NCBI GenBank assembly: GCA_002083365.1
Contig: LVWS01000007.1
Location: 62,001 to 126,000, forward strand
Direction: 5' to 3'
Source: Nitrospira sp. SG-bin1
GTDB taxonomy: Bacteria > Nitrospirota > Nitrospiria > Nitrospirales > Nitrospiraceae
DNA: 64,000 bases
The notes beneath the pieces are model-generated. The model was not told the origin of the DNA, ran no database searches, and saw nothing but the letters and a program-made list of their open reading frames with translations. A program made the position numbers and the translations under genes. The stretch's first letter is position 1. Each line of letters starts with the position of its first letter. Of the stretch, positions 19,737 through 28,358 are shown piece after piece.

Positions 19737-22700
19737 ATGCTCACCAAGCTCCTTGAGTTTTCCCTGCGGCAACGGATCCTCGTGCTGATTTTTTCCGCAG
19801 GCCTGGCCGCGGGAGGGCTCTACGCATTCCAGACGATTCCGATCGACGCCTTTCCGGACGTCACCACGATCCTGGTACAGGTGGTCACCAAAGCCGAGGG
19901 ATTGTCGCCGGCGGAAATCGAACGGTTCATCACCTTTCCGCTCGAATTGCAATTGCGGGGCGCTCCGGGGTTGACGGAAATCCGCTCCTTTTCCAAGGTG
20001 GGCGCCTCCATCATCACGGCCGTCTTTCGCGACGACGTCGATATCTATTTGGCCCGACAAATCGTCTTGGAGAGAACCTTGGAGGTTCAAGCTAGACTGC
20101 CCCCGGGCGCCACCTCGCAGCTAGTGCCGAACTACACCGGTCTGGGAGAGGTGTATCAATTCTACCTGGAGGGTCCGCACGACAACGAGCCGGACCACCG
20201 GATGACCGTGGAGGAGTTGACCGAGCGACGAACCTTGGTGGATTGGGTGATTCGTCCCCTGCTCAAAGGACTGCCGGACGTCGTGGATGTCAACTCGATG
20301 GGCGGCTACGTGAAACAGTATCAGGTCGTCGTGCATCCGGGCCTCCTCCGCAAATACGATCTGGCCCTGCATGACGTCTTCGATGCGGTCGCCAAGAACA
20401 ACGCCAATGCCGGAGGAAGTCTCCTCGAAAAGGAGGAAGAGAAGTACATCGTCCGCGGCATCGGACTGATCCGCACGCTGAACGATATCGGCAACATCGT
20501 CTTGCGCGAAGTCGAGGGCACGCCGGTGTACGTCCGGGATGTGGCCGAGGTGCGGTTCGGCCACGCCGTGCGGCATGGCGCGACCGTGCTCAACGGTTCG
20601 CGTGAAGTCGTGTCCGGCCTGGTGCTCATGCTGCGCGGCGGCAATGCGCGGGAGGTGGTGCAGGCCGTCAAGGAGAAAATCGACGAGATCCATGACAAAC
20701 ATATTCTTCCGAACGGTCTGCGCATCGTGCCGTACTATGACCGCATGGAATTGGTCAATGCCGCCTTGCATACGGTCTACAAGGCGCTCATCGAAGGCAT
20801 CATCTTCGTGGTGATCGTCCTGTACTTGTACCTCGGAGACATCCGCAGCGCCTTGGCCGTGACGATCGTGCTGATCGTCGCGCCGCTCTGTACTTTCATC
20901 GTGATGTGGTACTACGGGTTGTCGGCCAATTTGATGTCGCTCGGCGGGTTGGCCATCTCGTTGGGCATGATCACCGACGCCGCGATCATCCAAGTGGAGA
21001 ATGTCGCGCGGCATCTGTCGGAAGCCTCGGAGGAAGATCGTCGGTCCGTGGAACGCCGACTCCCGATCGTGCTGAAGGGCGTGGCGGAGGTCCGCGGTCC
21101 CAGCCTGTTCGGGGAATTGATCATTGCCCTGACCTTTGTGCCGATCCTGGGACTCGTGGGGATGGAAGGCAAAATGTTCGGTCCGTTGGCCTTGACGATC
21201 ATGATGGCATTGTTTGTGTCCCTGCTGCTGTCCTTTACCCTTTCGCCGGCCTTGTGCCTGTTGTTGTTGAAAGGCGGCCATCATGGGGATCCGTTCCTCG
21301 TGCGATGGGCGAAGAAGGGCTATCGCCCCATGTTGGACTGGGCGTTCGCACACCGCATCCTTCTGCTCGGCGTCGCCGTCGCGATGCTGGCAGGCAGTTT
21401 GGCCCTGTTTCCATTCCTGGGTGGAGAATTCATTCCAATCCTGAACGAGGTCGCCATCACTCCTCAAACCATCCGCCATCCGAGCATCTCCCTTGAGGAG
21501 TCGATACAAATCGAAATGGAAATGCAGCGGGCGGTCATGGAATTCCCCGAGGTCACCAAGGTGCTCTCGAAGATCGGCCGTTCCGAGATCGGCAACGATC
21601 CGCAGGAGCCGAACGCGAGCGATCCCGTCGTCTCGTTGAAGCCGATGGACGAATGGACCACGGCGGAGACCAAGCCGGAGTTGGATCAAGCGGTGCGCAA
21701 ACGCCTCGAACGGATCCCAGGGGCCACGTTCTTGCTGAGCCAACCCATTCAACAGCGCGTCGATGAGCTGCTGTCTGGTGTTCGATCGGAGGCCACCGTC
21801 AAGGTCTTGGGAGATGATCTGAACGTGCTGCGTAAAACCGCCGAGCAAATCCGCGCCATCATGAGCGAGACGCGCGGGGTCGCCGATATCCGCGTCGAGC
21901 AACTGTTCGGCCAGGTGTACTTGGCGATCGATATCGATCGCGAGAAGATCGCCCGGCGCGGCATCAATGTGGCGCATATCCAGGACATCGTCTCGACGGC
22001 GATCGGCATGGAACCGGCCACACAAGTGTATGAAGGCCAAAAACGTTTTGATCTGACGTTGCGCTATCCGGAGCCGTTTCGGAACAGTGTCGAAACCATC
22101 CGCAATATTCTGCTGCGCGGCGCTACCGGCACCCTGATACCCTTGGGCGACCTCGCGCAGGTCGAACTGCGTGAAGGCCCCGCCCTCATCAGCCGGGAGC
22201 AATTGCAGCGGCGCATCTATATCGGATTCAATACCTACGGACGGGACATCGAGAGCATCGTCGCGGAGGCCCAGAAGAAAATCGACAAAATAAAGCTTCC
22301 CCCGAACTATCACATCGTCTGGGGAGGATCGTTCGAGAACATGCAGCGGGCCATGGCCCGCTTGAAGATCATCGTCCCGATCACGATCGGCATCATGTTC
22401 CTCTTGCTCTATGTCTCGTTCAATTCATTCCGTTATGCGACCTTGATCATGCTCAATCTGCCGTTGGCATTGATCGGGGGCATCGTCGGGCTATGGGTGA
22501 CCGGAGAGTATCTCAGTGTGCCGGCCTCGGTCGGATTCATCAATCTATTCGGCATCGCGGTGCTCAACGGCATCGTGCTGGTCTCGTACATCGCCCAACT
22601 GAGAGAGAAGACAGAATCCGCCAAGGAGGCGGCCGTCCAGGGCTGCATGTTGCGCTTGCGTCCCGTGCTCATGACCGCCACGGTCGCGCTGCTCGCGCTG

Positions 22701-22862
22701 ACACCGCTCGCGTTGGCCACCGGCGTGGGATCGGAGGTGCAACGTCCGCTTGCGGTCGTCGTCATCAGCGGCCTTTTAACATCGACATTACTCACGCTGT
22801 TGGTTCTGCCTACCCTATTCCCCTGGTTCGAACCGAAACACAGGAAGAATAAAGAAGGATAG
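19737..22862 (+). CDS. Heavy-metal-efflux RND pump, CusA/CzcA family
   Basis: The product has 1041 residues, the expected length for HME-RND proteins. The first helix is followed by IPIDAFPDVTTILVQVVTKAEGLSPAEIERFIT, and two periplasmic domains alternate with two blocks of six helices. The proton-relay helix reads GMITDAAIIQVEN: the Asp and Glu equivalent to CzcA D408 and E415 are present, but Ser stands where CzcA has D402. The porter segment LSQPIQQRVDELLSGVRSEA lacks the Met typical of CusA. It would export metal ions from periplasm or cytoplasm using proton motive force. Metal choice cannot be set from sequence. It starts three bases after the adaptor stop and completes a CBA operon without a visible regulator. 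Confidence 0.93.
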   Translation: MLTKLLEFSLRQRILVLIFSAGLAAGGLYAFQTIPIDAFPDVTTILVQVVTKAEGLSPAEIERFITFPLELQLRGAPGLTEIRSFSKVGASIITAVFRDDVDIYLARQIVLERTLEVQARLPPGATSQLVPNYTGLGEVYQFYLEGPHDNEPDHRMTVEELTERRTLVDWVIRPLLKGLPDVVDVNSMGGYVKQYQVVVHPGLLRKYDLALHDVFDAVAKNNANAGGSLLEKEEEKYIVRGIGLIRTLNDIGNIVLREVEGTPVYVRDVAEVRFGHAVRHGATVLNGSREVVSGLVLMLRGGNAREVVQAVKEKIDEIHDKHILPNGLRIVPYYDRMELVNAALHTVYKALIEGIIFVVIVLYLYLGDIRSALAVTIVLIVAPLCTFIVMWYYGLSANLMSLGGLAISLGMITDAAIIQVENVARHLSEASEEDRRSVERRLPIVLKGVAEVRGPSLFGELIIALTFVPILGLVGMEGKMFGPLALTIMMALFVSLLLSFTLSPALCLLLLKGGHHGDPFLVRWAKKGYRPMLDWAFAHRILLLGVAVAMLAGSLALFPFLGGEFIPILNEVAITPQTIRHPSISLEESIQIEMEMQRAVMEFPEVTKVLSKIGRSEIGNDPQEPNASDPVVSLKPMDEWTTAETKPELDQAVRKRLERIPGATFLLSQPIQQRVDELLSGVRSEATVKVLGDDLNVLRKTAEQIRAIMSETRGVADIRVEQLFGQVYLAIDIDREKIARRGINVAHIQDIVSTAIGMEPATQVYEGQKRFDLTLRYPEPFRNSVETIRNILLRGATGTLIPLGDLAQVELREGPALISREQLQRRIYIGFNTYGRDIESIVAEAQKKIDKIKLPPNYHIVWGGSFENMQRAMARLKIIVPITIGIMFLLLYVSFNSFRYATLIMLNLPLALIGGIVGLWVTGEYLSVPASVGFINLFGIAVLNGIVLVSYIAQLREKTESAKEAAVQGCMLRLRPVLMTATVALLALTPLALATGVGSEVQRPLAVVVISGLLTSTLLTLLVLPTLFPWFEPKHRKNKEG

Positions 22863-22886
22863 GCCGAGCATTTGTCGTCGGCTTTT
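22863..22886 (+). terminator. Possible weak terminator after the RND operon
   Basis: GCCGA (22863-22867) can pair with TCGGC (22878-22882) across a 10-base loop, followed directly by TTTT. The stem is only five pairs, so this is a weak candidate. It lies between the convergent RND and nhaA genes, where a terminator is expected. Confidence 0.35.
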
Positions 22887-22910
22887 GGGGGACAATGCCT
22901 GCGACACCGC

Positions 22911-24278
22911 TTATCCCTGTGTTTTCCGATTCTCATTCTTTGTGGCCCAATACAACCATCCGTATCCCGCCACTCCCGCCATCAGCGAGGCTGCCAATAT
23001 GCCAACTTTGGCCTCCGCGAGCAGCGACGCGTCGTCAAACGCCAAGTCGGCGATAAACAACGACACCGTGAAGCCGATCCCTCCGAGCATCGCGACGCCG
23101 ATGAGACGCGGCCAGGTGATACCTTTTGAGAAGGTGGCCATGCCGGTCCGGACAGCGAGCCAGGAGAACCCGGCGATCCCCGCGAATTTTCCGATCACCA
23201 GTCCACCGACGACGCCGAGCGTCACCGGACTAGCCGCCGCCTCCTGCAGCATCGAACCCGACAAGGCGACACCCGCGTTAGCCAGCGCGAAGAGCGGCAG
23301 CACCAGGAAACTGACCCACGGTTGCAGCAGCCGCTCCAGCCGCTCGAGCGGGGATTCGGTTTCATGAACCAACTGTTCGATCTCGCCCAACAAGGCCTCG
23401 GCCCTGTTTTCGTCGCAACATTCAAGCTGTCGAGTAAATTCATTGATCAACTCTCCGGCGGAGTCGGCGAATCGGCGATAGGAAAACCAGGCGGTCGCCG
23501 GCGTCACCAATCCCAACAGAACACCCCCGATGGTCGGATGGACGCCCGCGTGCTGCAACGCGAGCCAAAACGCGGCGCCGACGAACGCATAGTACTGGAT
23601 GCCTCGAACGCCGACCCACTGCATGAGCAAGACACTGGAAAGCAGCGCTACCGCCAGCCCCAACGCCCAGATGGACAATGAGTCCGTGTAGAACAGAGCG
23701 ATCACGAGAATGGCGCCGATGTCGTCCACCACGGCTAGCGCGAGTAAGAATACACGAAGTTGCGGTGAAATGCGGTCGCCAAGCAATGCCAATAAGCCGA
23801 GCGCGAATGCGATGTCGGTCGCCATGGGTATACCCCACCCACTACTGGCGTCGCTTCCGAACGTCACGGCCAGATAAAGCGACGCGGGCAGCACCATCCC
23901 GCCCAGCGCGGCACATACGGGCAGAGCGGCTTTCATCCAGCCGTGCAGTTCGCCGTGCAGAATTTCTTTCTTGATCTCCAGCCCAACGGCGAAGAAAAAG
24001 ATCGTCATGAGTCCGTCGTTGATCCAGTGATGGAAGGAGAGCGAAACACCGACGACTCCGAAATCGATCGATAATTCGGTTTCTCGCAAATCGAGATAGC
24101 TCGCCGACCAAGGGGAATTCGCCCAGATCAGGGCAATAAAGGATGCCGCGAAGAGGACGGCTCCGCGCACGACCTGACTGTGGATCATGGACTGAGCCGG
24201 CAACAGCATCCTACGCGCGAGCGGCGAACGTTCCGCCATCACCGACGTGCTTCCTCTTGTGCGTGCCGGAGCTGTCAT
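22911..24278 (-). CDS. nhaA: Na+/H+ antiporter NhaA
   Basis: The product has 455 residues. Family signatures are clear: HHWINDGLMTIFFFAVGLEIKKE, PMATDIAFALGLLALLGDR, and LALAVVDDIGAILVIALFY with the adjacent Asp pair that binds Na+ and protons in E. coli NhaA. Near the end are ALANAGVAL, and GGIGFTVSLFIADLAF for the last helices. It is an inner-membrane electrogenic antiporter exporting sodium for pH and salt tolerance. It is slightly longer than E. coli NhaA (388), owing to a longer N-terminus and an acidic central loop near 255-300. It converges on the RND operon and is not obviously part of another operon. Confidence 0.95.
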   Translation of the reverse strand: MTAPARTRGSTSVMAERSPLARRMLLPAQSMIHSQVVRGAVLFAASFIALIWANSPWSASYLDLRETELSIDFGVVGVSLSFHHWINDGLMTIFFFAVGLEIKKEILHGELHGWMKAALPVCAALGGMVLPASLYLAVTFGSDASSGWGIPMATDIAFALGLLALLGDRISPQLRVFLLALAVVDDIGAILVIALFYTDSLSIWALGLAVALLSSVLLMQWVGVRGIQYYAFVGAAFWLALQHAGVHPTIGGVLLGLVTPATAWFSYRRFADSAGELINEFTRQLECCDENRAEALLGEIEQLVHETESPLERLERLLQPWVSFLVLPLFALANAGVALSGSMLQEAAASPVTLGVVGGLVIGKFAGIAGFSWLAVRTGMATFSKGITWPRLIGVAMLGGIGFTVSLFIADLAFDDASLLAEAKVGILAASLMAGVAGYGWLYWATKNENRKTQG

Positions 24279-24634
24279 GTCGCGCCTCTGTGTCGTTGCC
24301 TCGTTCGATGACCATCTGATCGTCCGTTGTTCATAGATACCCCGCTCATCCGATTGTTCGTTTGAAGGGCCATGGCACCCTACGGCTTACCCATAGCGCA
24401 GTCTAAGTATCACGTTGTGCCTGCGAGCAGGAACGTGACGGCGTTGGTGAAGATGATCGGCAAGAGCCGACCATCAATCCGTAGACGAACCAGCACAAGA
24501 GTCCCGTTGTAAACGCGCCCCAACATGCCCGACGACGGATCCTTGGTCGATTTGCTCTTGTAGCTCTGGATCTCCGTCGATAGCCATGCGGTTTCATTAC
24601 CCACAGTCTTGAATAGCGCCGGGGTAACAGCCGC
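24279..24634. other. Gap between nhaA and the respiratory operon
   Basis: This gap of about 350 bases holds the nhaA promoter region and the 3' end of the long minus-strand respiratory operon. A 64-codon minus-strand frame from a GTG at 24604 is present but has no ribosome site, so it is not called. No strong terminator hairpin was recognised. Confidence 0.4.
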
Positions 24635-25954
24635 TCAAGGAACCGCCCGCCCTTCGTACGTCGCCCGTTCGTCCTCAAGGGTCATGACGCCGTAGACGAG
24701 GTATCCGTTGTAGGCGCGGGCCGTTTCCCGCACCCAACCCATGCTGAGCATCGTCAGCATGGCACACAGGGCGACCGCGATGAGGATCTTTTGGCTTCCG
24801 CGATCTTGGCCGATCGTGACGCCGGTCTTCCACCAGGAGGCGGGACCGACGAAGGAACGCAGGAACAGAATCCAATTCAGCAGACCGAAGAACACGAGCG
24901 CCGCGATCGCGAAATATTTGTTCGGCTGCATTTTGCCGAGAGGATTGATCTCGATGTTCGTGAGTCGGGAGAGGACGGGAACGTGTTGCAGATAATACGG
25001 CATGGCGAAGACGAGCCAGGCAACAATGAGCACGGCCAACGACACCGGAAGGATCAGGCGGGCGGCGCTGTCTGGCTTGCTGCTCGAACGGACGGTACGG
25101 AGAATGAACAAGGACCCGAGCACGGCGATCAGCCCGTAGAGCAGTGCGACCAAATCGAACAGCCATGAGCGGGCGCCGAGCATGAGCGTATGGAAAGCCT
25201 GCGGTTCGGCGTACCGAACGTGGAGCAAATATTGGTAGCCGATCACCGGCATCACGAGCAGCGCCGCGAAGCCGACGGCGAAGCACCAGCCTCCGGCCCA
25301 GCGATAGAATCGGCGGTCTTCCTCTACATGCGAGCGTAGGAACGCGAGGCTGCACAATGCCGCAAGGACAAATCCGGCCCAGGTCAAATTTCCGAACCAA
25401 CGGTGAAGGTCGAGATCGATCATGGTCGGATTCAAGATATTGGCCCACGACGAGTCGGTCGGGTGGGGCGTCAACATATAGGAGGCGGTGATGTCGATAA
25501 AAAACATCGCGACAACCGCGCAGACGGCAGCGAGCCAGCCGAACGCGAGGTGGGTGTTCCTGCGCCATCCCACGGCGGCCGACCAGGCCCAGAGGTAGTA
25601 CCAGGCATAGGCGAAGACGGCCTCGCCCAGGAACAATCCCGCTTCCAGCACGAACGGCCAGAACATGATCCGAAAGATCTTGTGCCAAAACCGAGGCCAG
25701 AAAATGTTGAGCGCAAAGATGAAGGATACCCCGAAAAACGAGATCGTAGCGGTGCTCACCACCAAGGCGAACGCGATCATGTGCGCCAGCCGCCGGTAGC
25801 GGGGCTGATCCGTCACGTGCGCCAGCGTGGCCACCACGGCGCCGATCACCGCGCTCCCGACGACCAGCGTGGCGAACAGGCTATGGCTCAGCGCCGCCAC
25901 GGCAATGGCGATGCGGCCGTAGAGCATTGGTATGTTGAGCGGATCGAAATCCAT
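24635..25954 (-). CDS. Cytochrome-bd-like membrane protein (CydA-related), second copy of the operon
   Basis: The product has 439 residues. The start at 25954 is chosen because codons further upstream overlap the preceding gene and are Arg-rich noise. About nine or ten hydrophobic helices are present. His24 in the first helix (ALSHSLFATLV), the ASYMLTP segment, and HRWFGNLTWAGFV are placed as the haem-ligand helices of CydA-type quinol oxidases. Late in the chain GWVRETARAY recalls the TGW...GRQPW segment of CydA but differs from it. It may bind haem b in the inner membrane. No CydB partner is present. It is the last gene of the ACIII-like operon, 38 bases after its paralogue. Confidence 0.75.
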   Translation of the reverse strand: MDFDPLNIPMLYGRIAIAVAALSHSLFATLVVGSAVIGAVVATLAHVTDQPRYRRLAHMIAFALVVSTATISFFGVSFIFALNIFWPRFWHKIFRIMFWPFVLEAGLFLGEAVFAYAWYYLWAWSAAVGWRRNTHLAFGWLAAVCAVVAMFFIDITASYMLTPHPTDSSWANILNPTMIDLDLHRWFGNLTWAGFVLAALCSLAFLRSHVEEDRRFYRWAGGWCFAVGFAALLVMPVIGYQYLLHVRYAEPQAFHTLMLGARSWLFDLVALLYGLIAVLGSLFILRTVRSSSKPDSAARLILPVSLAVLIVAWLVFAMPYYLQHVPVLSRLTNIEINPLGKMQPNKYFAIAALVFFGLLNWILFLRSFVGPASWWKTGVTIGQDRGSQKILIAVALCAMLTMLSMGWVRETARAYNGYLVYGVMTLEDERATYEGRAVP

Positions 25955-25991
25955 CGTGTCTAAAAGGTTACGGGTGAGGCTCAGGTTGAGA

Positions 25992-27242
25992 CTAATCAGG
26001 AAACTTACTCTCAGCCTTACCCTTAGCCTGGCCCTCGGCCTTCCCTGGTCGATCCAGCGCCGGTTGCCTGGCTTCATCGTGCAGTGAGATGATCGTTCGC
26101 ACTGTATCCGGACGGCGCGCGGTCTCCCTGATAGTACCCATCGTCAAGTACGTCAACGCGGCGATGATCGCCAGCGCGGTTGAAAGATATCGAATGAACG
26201 GCCTTTGATATTGTTGAGCGGGCGCAACTTCCGTGAACAGGCCGCGGGCTCGGTATAGCGCCACGGCGCTCAGAATCACCAGGGCAAACGTCCAGACGCG
26301 CCGAAGATCCGGATGGCCGACCGACAGTACCATCGCAAGCGCGAGCAAGCCGGCAGCCATAACGATCCATCGCGCCGCCTTCCCCCTCGAAGGTGCGTTC
26401 TGAAGCCACAGATGACTGCCGAGGAATAACGAACCGATCAGCACAAACTGCGCATAGACCCATGGTTGATAGGGTCCCTGCGTCAGTTGTCGATAGGCGT
26501 CAGGCGTGGATGAGCTGATTGCCTGGGCATAGAGCAATCCGCTCAGCGGCTGAATCATCAACATGATGAATCCGATCAGCAGGCCTATCTTCAAGAGCCG
26601 CACATAGTAATCGGCGTCCTCCCTTCGCGCGACGACGAGCCGCCAGGCGGCATATCCCGCCATCACATATCCGGCCATGACGAGATTCCCAAAAAATCGA
26701 TGCACGACCAGTGGAACCCAGGTCGGATTCGAAAGACGACTCCACGCGCCGTCGGACTCCGCCGGAGTCAGCATGTACGACCCGATTCCGTCGAGCACGG
26801 CGACCCAGATAAACATGAGCGCGGCCGCGAGGAATCCGAGTGCGCGATGGACGCCCGGGCTCCTCGCGCGCAGCGCATCCCAATAGTGGTAGTAGGGATA
26901 GAGCGCGAAGAGCTGCAAGAGAAAGGCGATCATCGCGACGAAGATGGGGTATCGGAATCGGTTGAACAGGTGCTGGTTCGTCAATGGGAACAAACCGATG
27001 AACAGATCCACCATGACGACCGCCAACACCATGCTCGCCGTATAGGTGACGACTGTAAACCTGGTCATCGAACGGGCGGCCTCGAGCAACCACGGGCGCG
27101 TTTCTCCCAGTGATTCGGCCAGCGGGGCGAGCATCATGAAACCGACCCCCAACCCGGCGAGCAGGATGTGCAGGAGCGCGAACAGGCCGACCGCGAGGCT
27201 GTTTCCGATCAGAGGAAATTCGATGGCAGGAAGTGTCGGCAT
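25992..27242 (-). CDS. Cytochrome-bd-like membrane protein (CydA-related), first copy
   Basis: The product has 416 residues from the ATG at 27242; a GTG at 27269 is an alternative and neither has a clear ribosome site. It has the same helix pattern as the following gene: His25 in the first helix (LFALLHILLAG), GSYMLTP, HRFFGNLVMAGYV and GTIRETARR. The two proteins are thus diverged paralogues rather than a CydA/CydB pair. His residues in the first and middle helices are plausible haem b ligands. The C-terminus is a charged tail. Its position after cytochrome and NrfD-like genes suggests it receives electrons within the same membrane complex. Confidence 0.75.
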   Translation of the reverse strand: MPTLPAIEFPLIGNSLAVGLFALLHILLAGLGVGFMMLAPLAESLGETRPWLLEAARSMTRFTVVTYTASMVLAVVMVDLFIGLFPLTNQHLFNRFRYPIFVAMIAFLLQLFALYPYYHYWDALRARSPGVHRALGFLAAALMFIWVAVLDGIGSYMLTPAESDGAWSRLSNPTWVPLVVHRFFGNLVMAGYVMAGYAAWRLVVARREDADYYVRLLKIGLLIGFIMLMIQPLSGLLYAQAISSSTPDAYRQLTQGPYQPWVYAQFVLIGSLFLGSHLWLQNAPSRGKAARWIVMAAGLLALAMVLSVGHPDLRRVWTFALVILSAVALYRARGLFTEVAPAQQYQRPFIRYLSTALAIIAALTYLTMGTIRETARRPDTVRTIISLHDEARQPALDRPGKAEGQAKGKAESKFPD

Positions 27243-27278
27243 GATGGATATGTGGGTCGATCGAGTCACTGCTCATCA

Positions 27279-27321
27279 GTCATTGGTCATTTGCCTCACT
27301 AATGACCCATTGACCAATGAC
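27279..27321. repeat. Perfect 11-bp inverted repeat within the respiratory operon
   Basis: GTCATTGGTCA at 27279-27289 is mirrored exactly by TGACCAATGAC at 27311-27321, with a 21-base loop. It lies in the 119-base gap between the ActD-ActE fusion and the first bd-like gene. It could be an RNA hairpin that tunes expression of the bd-like genes, a partial terminator, or a protein-binding site. There is no T-run. Confidence 0.6.
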
Positions 27322-27361
27322 CGCTTTCGGCGATCCACGCTTCACGAACCACGCGCGACGG

Positions 27362-28357
27362 TTAAGATTGGGACAATGATTCGACGTACCTGACTACGGA
27401 ACGCCGTTCTTCGGCGGACAGCTCGCCTTTAAAGGGCGGCATCACATCCCTCCCCTCGACTGCGAGTCCATTCGTCACCGTGTCGTAGAGCGCTTCTTCG
27501 GATAATTCCTGTACCTCCGGGTCAAGCAGGTTCGCCGGTTTTTCCTTTAGAAATGGGACAACAGGACTATGGCCCATTCCATCCATTCCATGACAATGGG
27601 AACAATTGATGCGAAAGAGTCTACCTCCCTCATGGAGCGTCGCAGGGGCATCGTGGCGCCGAATGACCGACCGGCTGTCGCGCGGCACACTTCCCACCGG
27701 CGAATGGAGGCGCGGCACTTCCTGGGGCTGATAGGACGGCTGCTCTTGCATGTCGCGCGAACAAGCTTGCACTGTGCACAAGAGACAGAGCGCGGCGAGG
27801 ATGGCGGTGGCGGCCTGTCCTTCTCGTTCCCCTGCGGGCAGCGCCGACGTCGTCGGCCGGCGATGCCTGATGTCCTGCGCGCCGGCCTGCTGCAAGAGAG
27901 CGTCTACCCTCTCGGCCAGAGGCGAATCCGGCGGCAAAGAGAGGATCACCTCAATGAGCCCATCATCGACGCGCGGATCACGCTCGGCGGCGGACCGGTT
28001 TCCCGAACGAAGCCGGATGAGCATCGCCACAAATGTCGTGACGATCGCCAGGAGCATCATGGTTTCAAAGGCGATAATGCCGACGACCGGGGGGGCCACG
28101 ATCGGTTTTCCTCCCGTCGCGATGGGATAGAGAAGCGCCGTGCCGCCGGCAAAGAAGACACCGATGCAGATGCCCACCAGACCCGCGATGATGGTGATGA
28201 CGTGCAGCGGAGCAGGCCCAGGACGCAACACGGCCGCCTCAGGGAGCGGCAACGGCGACAGGACCTCCACCGCCTCCTCCGGCACGCCCGCCTTCCGAAG
28301 GTTTTCGAGAAGTGAGTCCGGATAGCCGGCCGGCTCGAAGAGAGCCGACACCGCCAT
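27362..28357 (-). CDS. Fused ActD-ActE-like protein: DUF3341 domain plus monohaem cytochrome c
   Basis: The product has 331 residues from the ATG at 28357, preceded by GGAG; an ATG at 28381 overlapping the NrfD-like gene is an alternative. Residues 1-140 are DUF3341-like, with two transmembrane helices (VITIIAGLVGICIGVFFAGG and AFETMMLLAIVTTFVAMLI). A third hydrophobic segment ending CTVQACS at about 195 looks like the lipoprotein signal of a once separate ActE. A cytochrome c domain follows, with CSHCHG near residue 252 and Met in GRDVMPPFKGELS as probable sixth ligand. In alternative complex III these are usually two proteins; here they are one chain. Confidence 0.88.
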   Translation of the reverse strand: MAVSALFEPAGYPDSLLENLRKAGVPEEAVEVLSPLPLPEAAVLRPGPAPLHVITIIAGLVGICIGVFFAGGTALLYPIATGGKPIVAPPVVGIIAFETMMLLAIVTTFVAMLIRLRSGNRSAAERDPRVDDGLIEVILSLPPDSPLAERVDALLQQAGAQDIRHRRPTTSALPAGEREGQAATAILAALCLLCTVQACSRDMQEQPSYQPQEVPRLHSPVGSVPRDSRSVIRRHDAPATLHEGGRLFRINCSHCHGMDGMGHSPVVPFLKEKPANLLDPEVQELSEEALYDTVTNGLAVEGRDVMPPFKGELSAEERRSVVRYVESLSQS

Positions 28358-28358
28358 T

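Noticed and set aside
20121..22313. A 730-codon open frame opposite the RND pump gene
   Set aside because: It is antisense to the strongly supported RND gene, rich in His, Gln and Asp as expected from a mirrored frame, with no signal, motif or ribosome site.
24410..24604. A 64-codon minus-strand frame between nhaA and the bd-like genes
   Set aside because: The start would be GTG without ribosome site, and another frame overlaps it. No family pattern was recognised.
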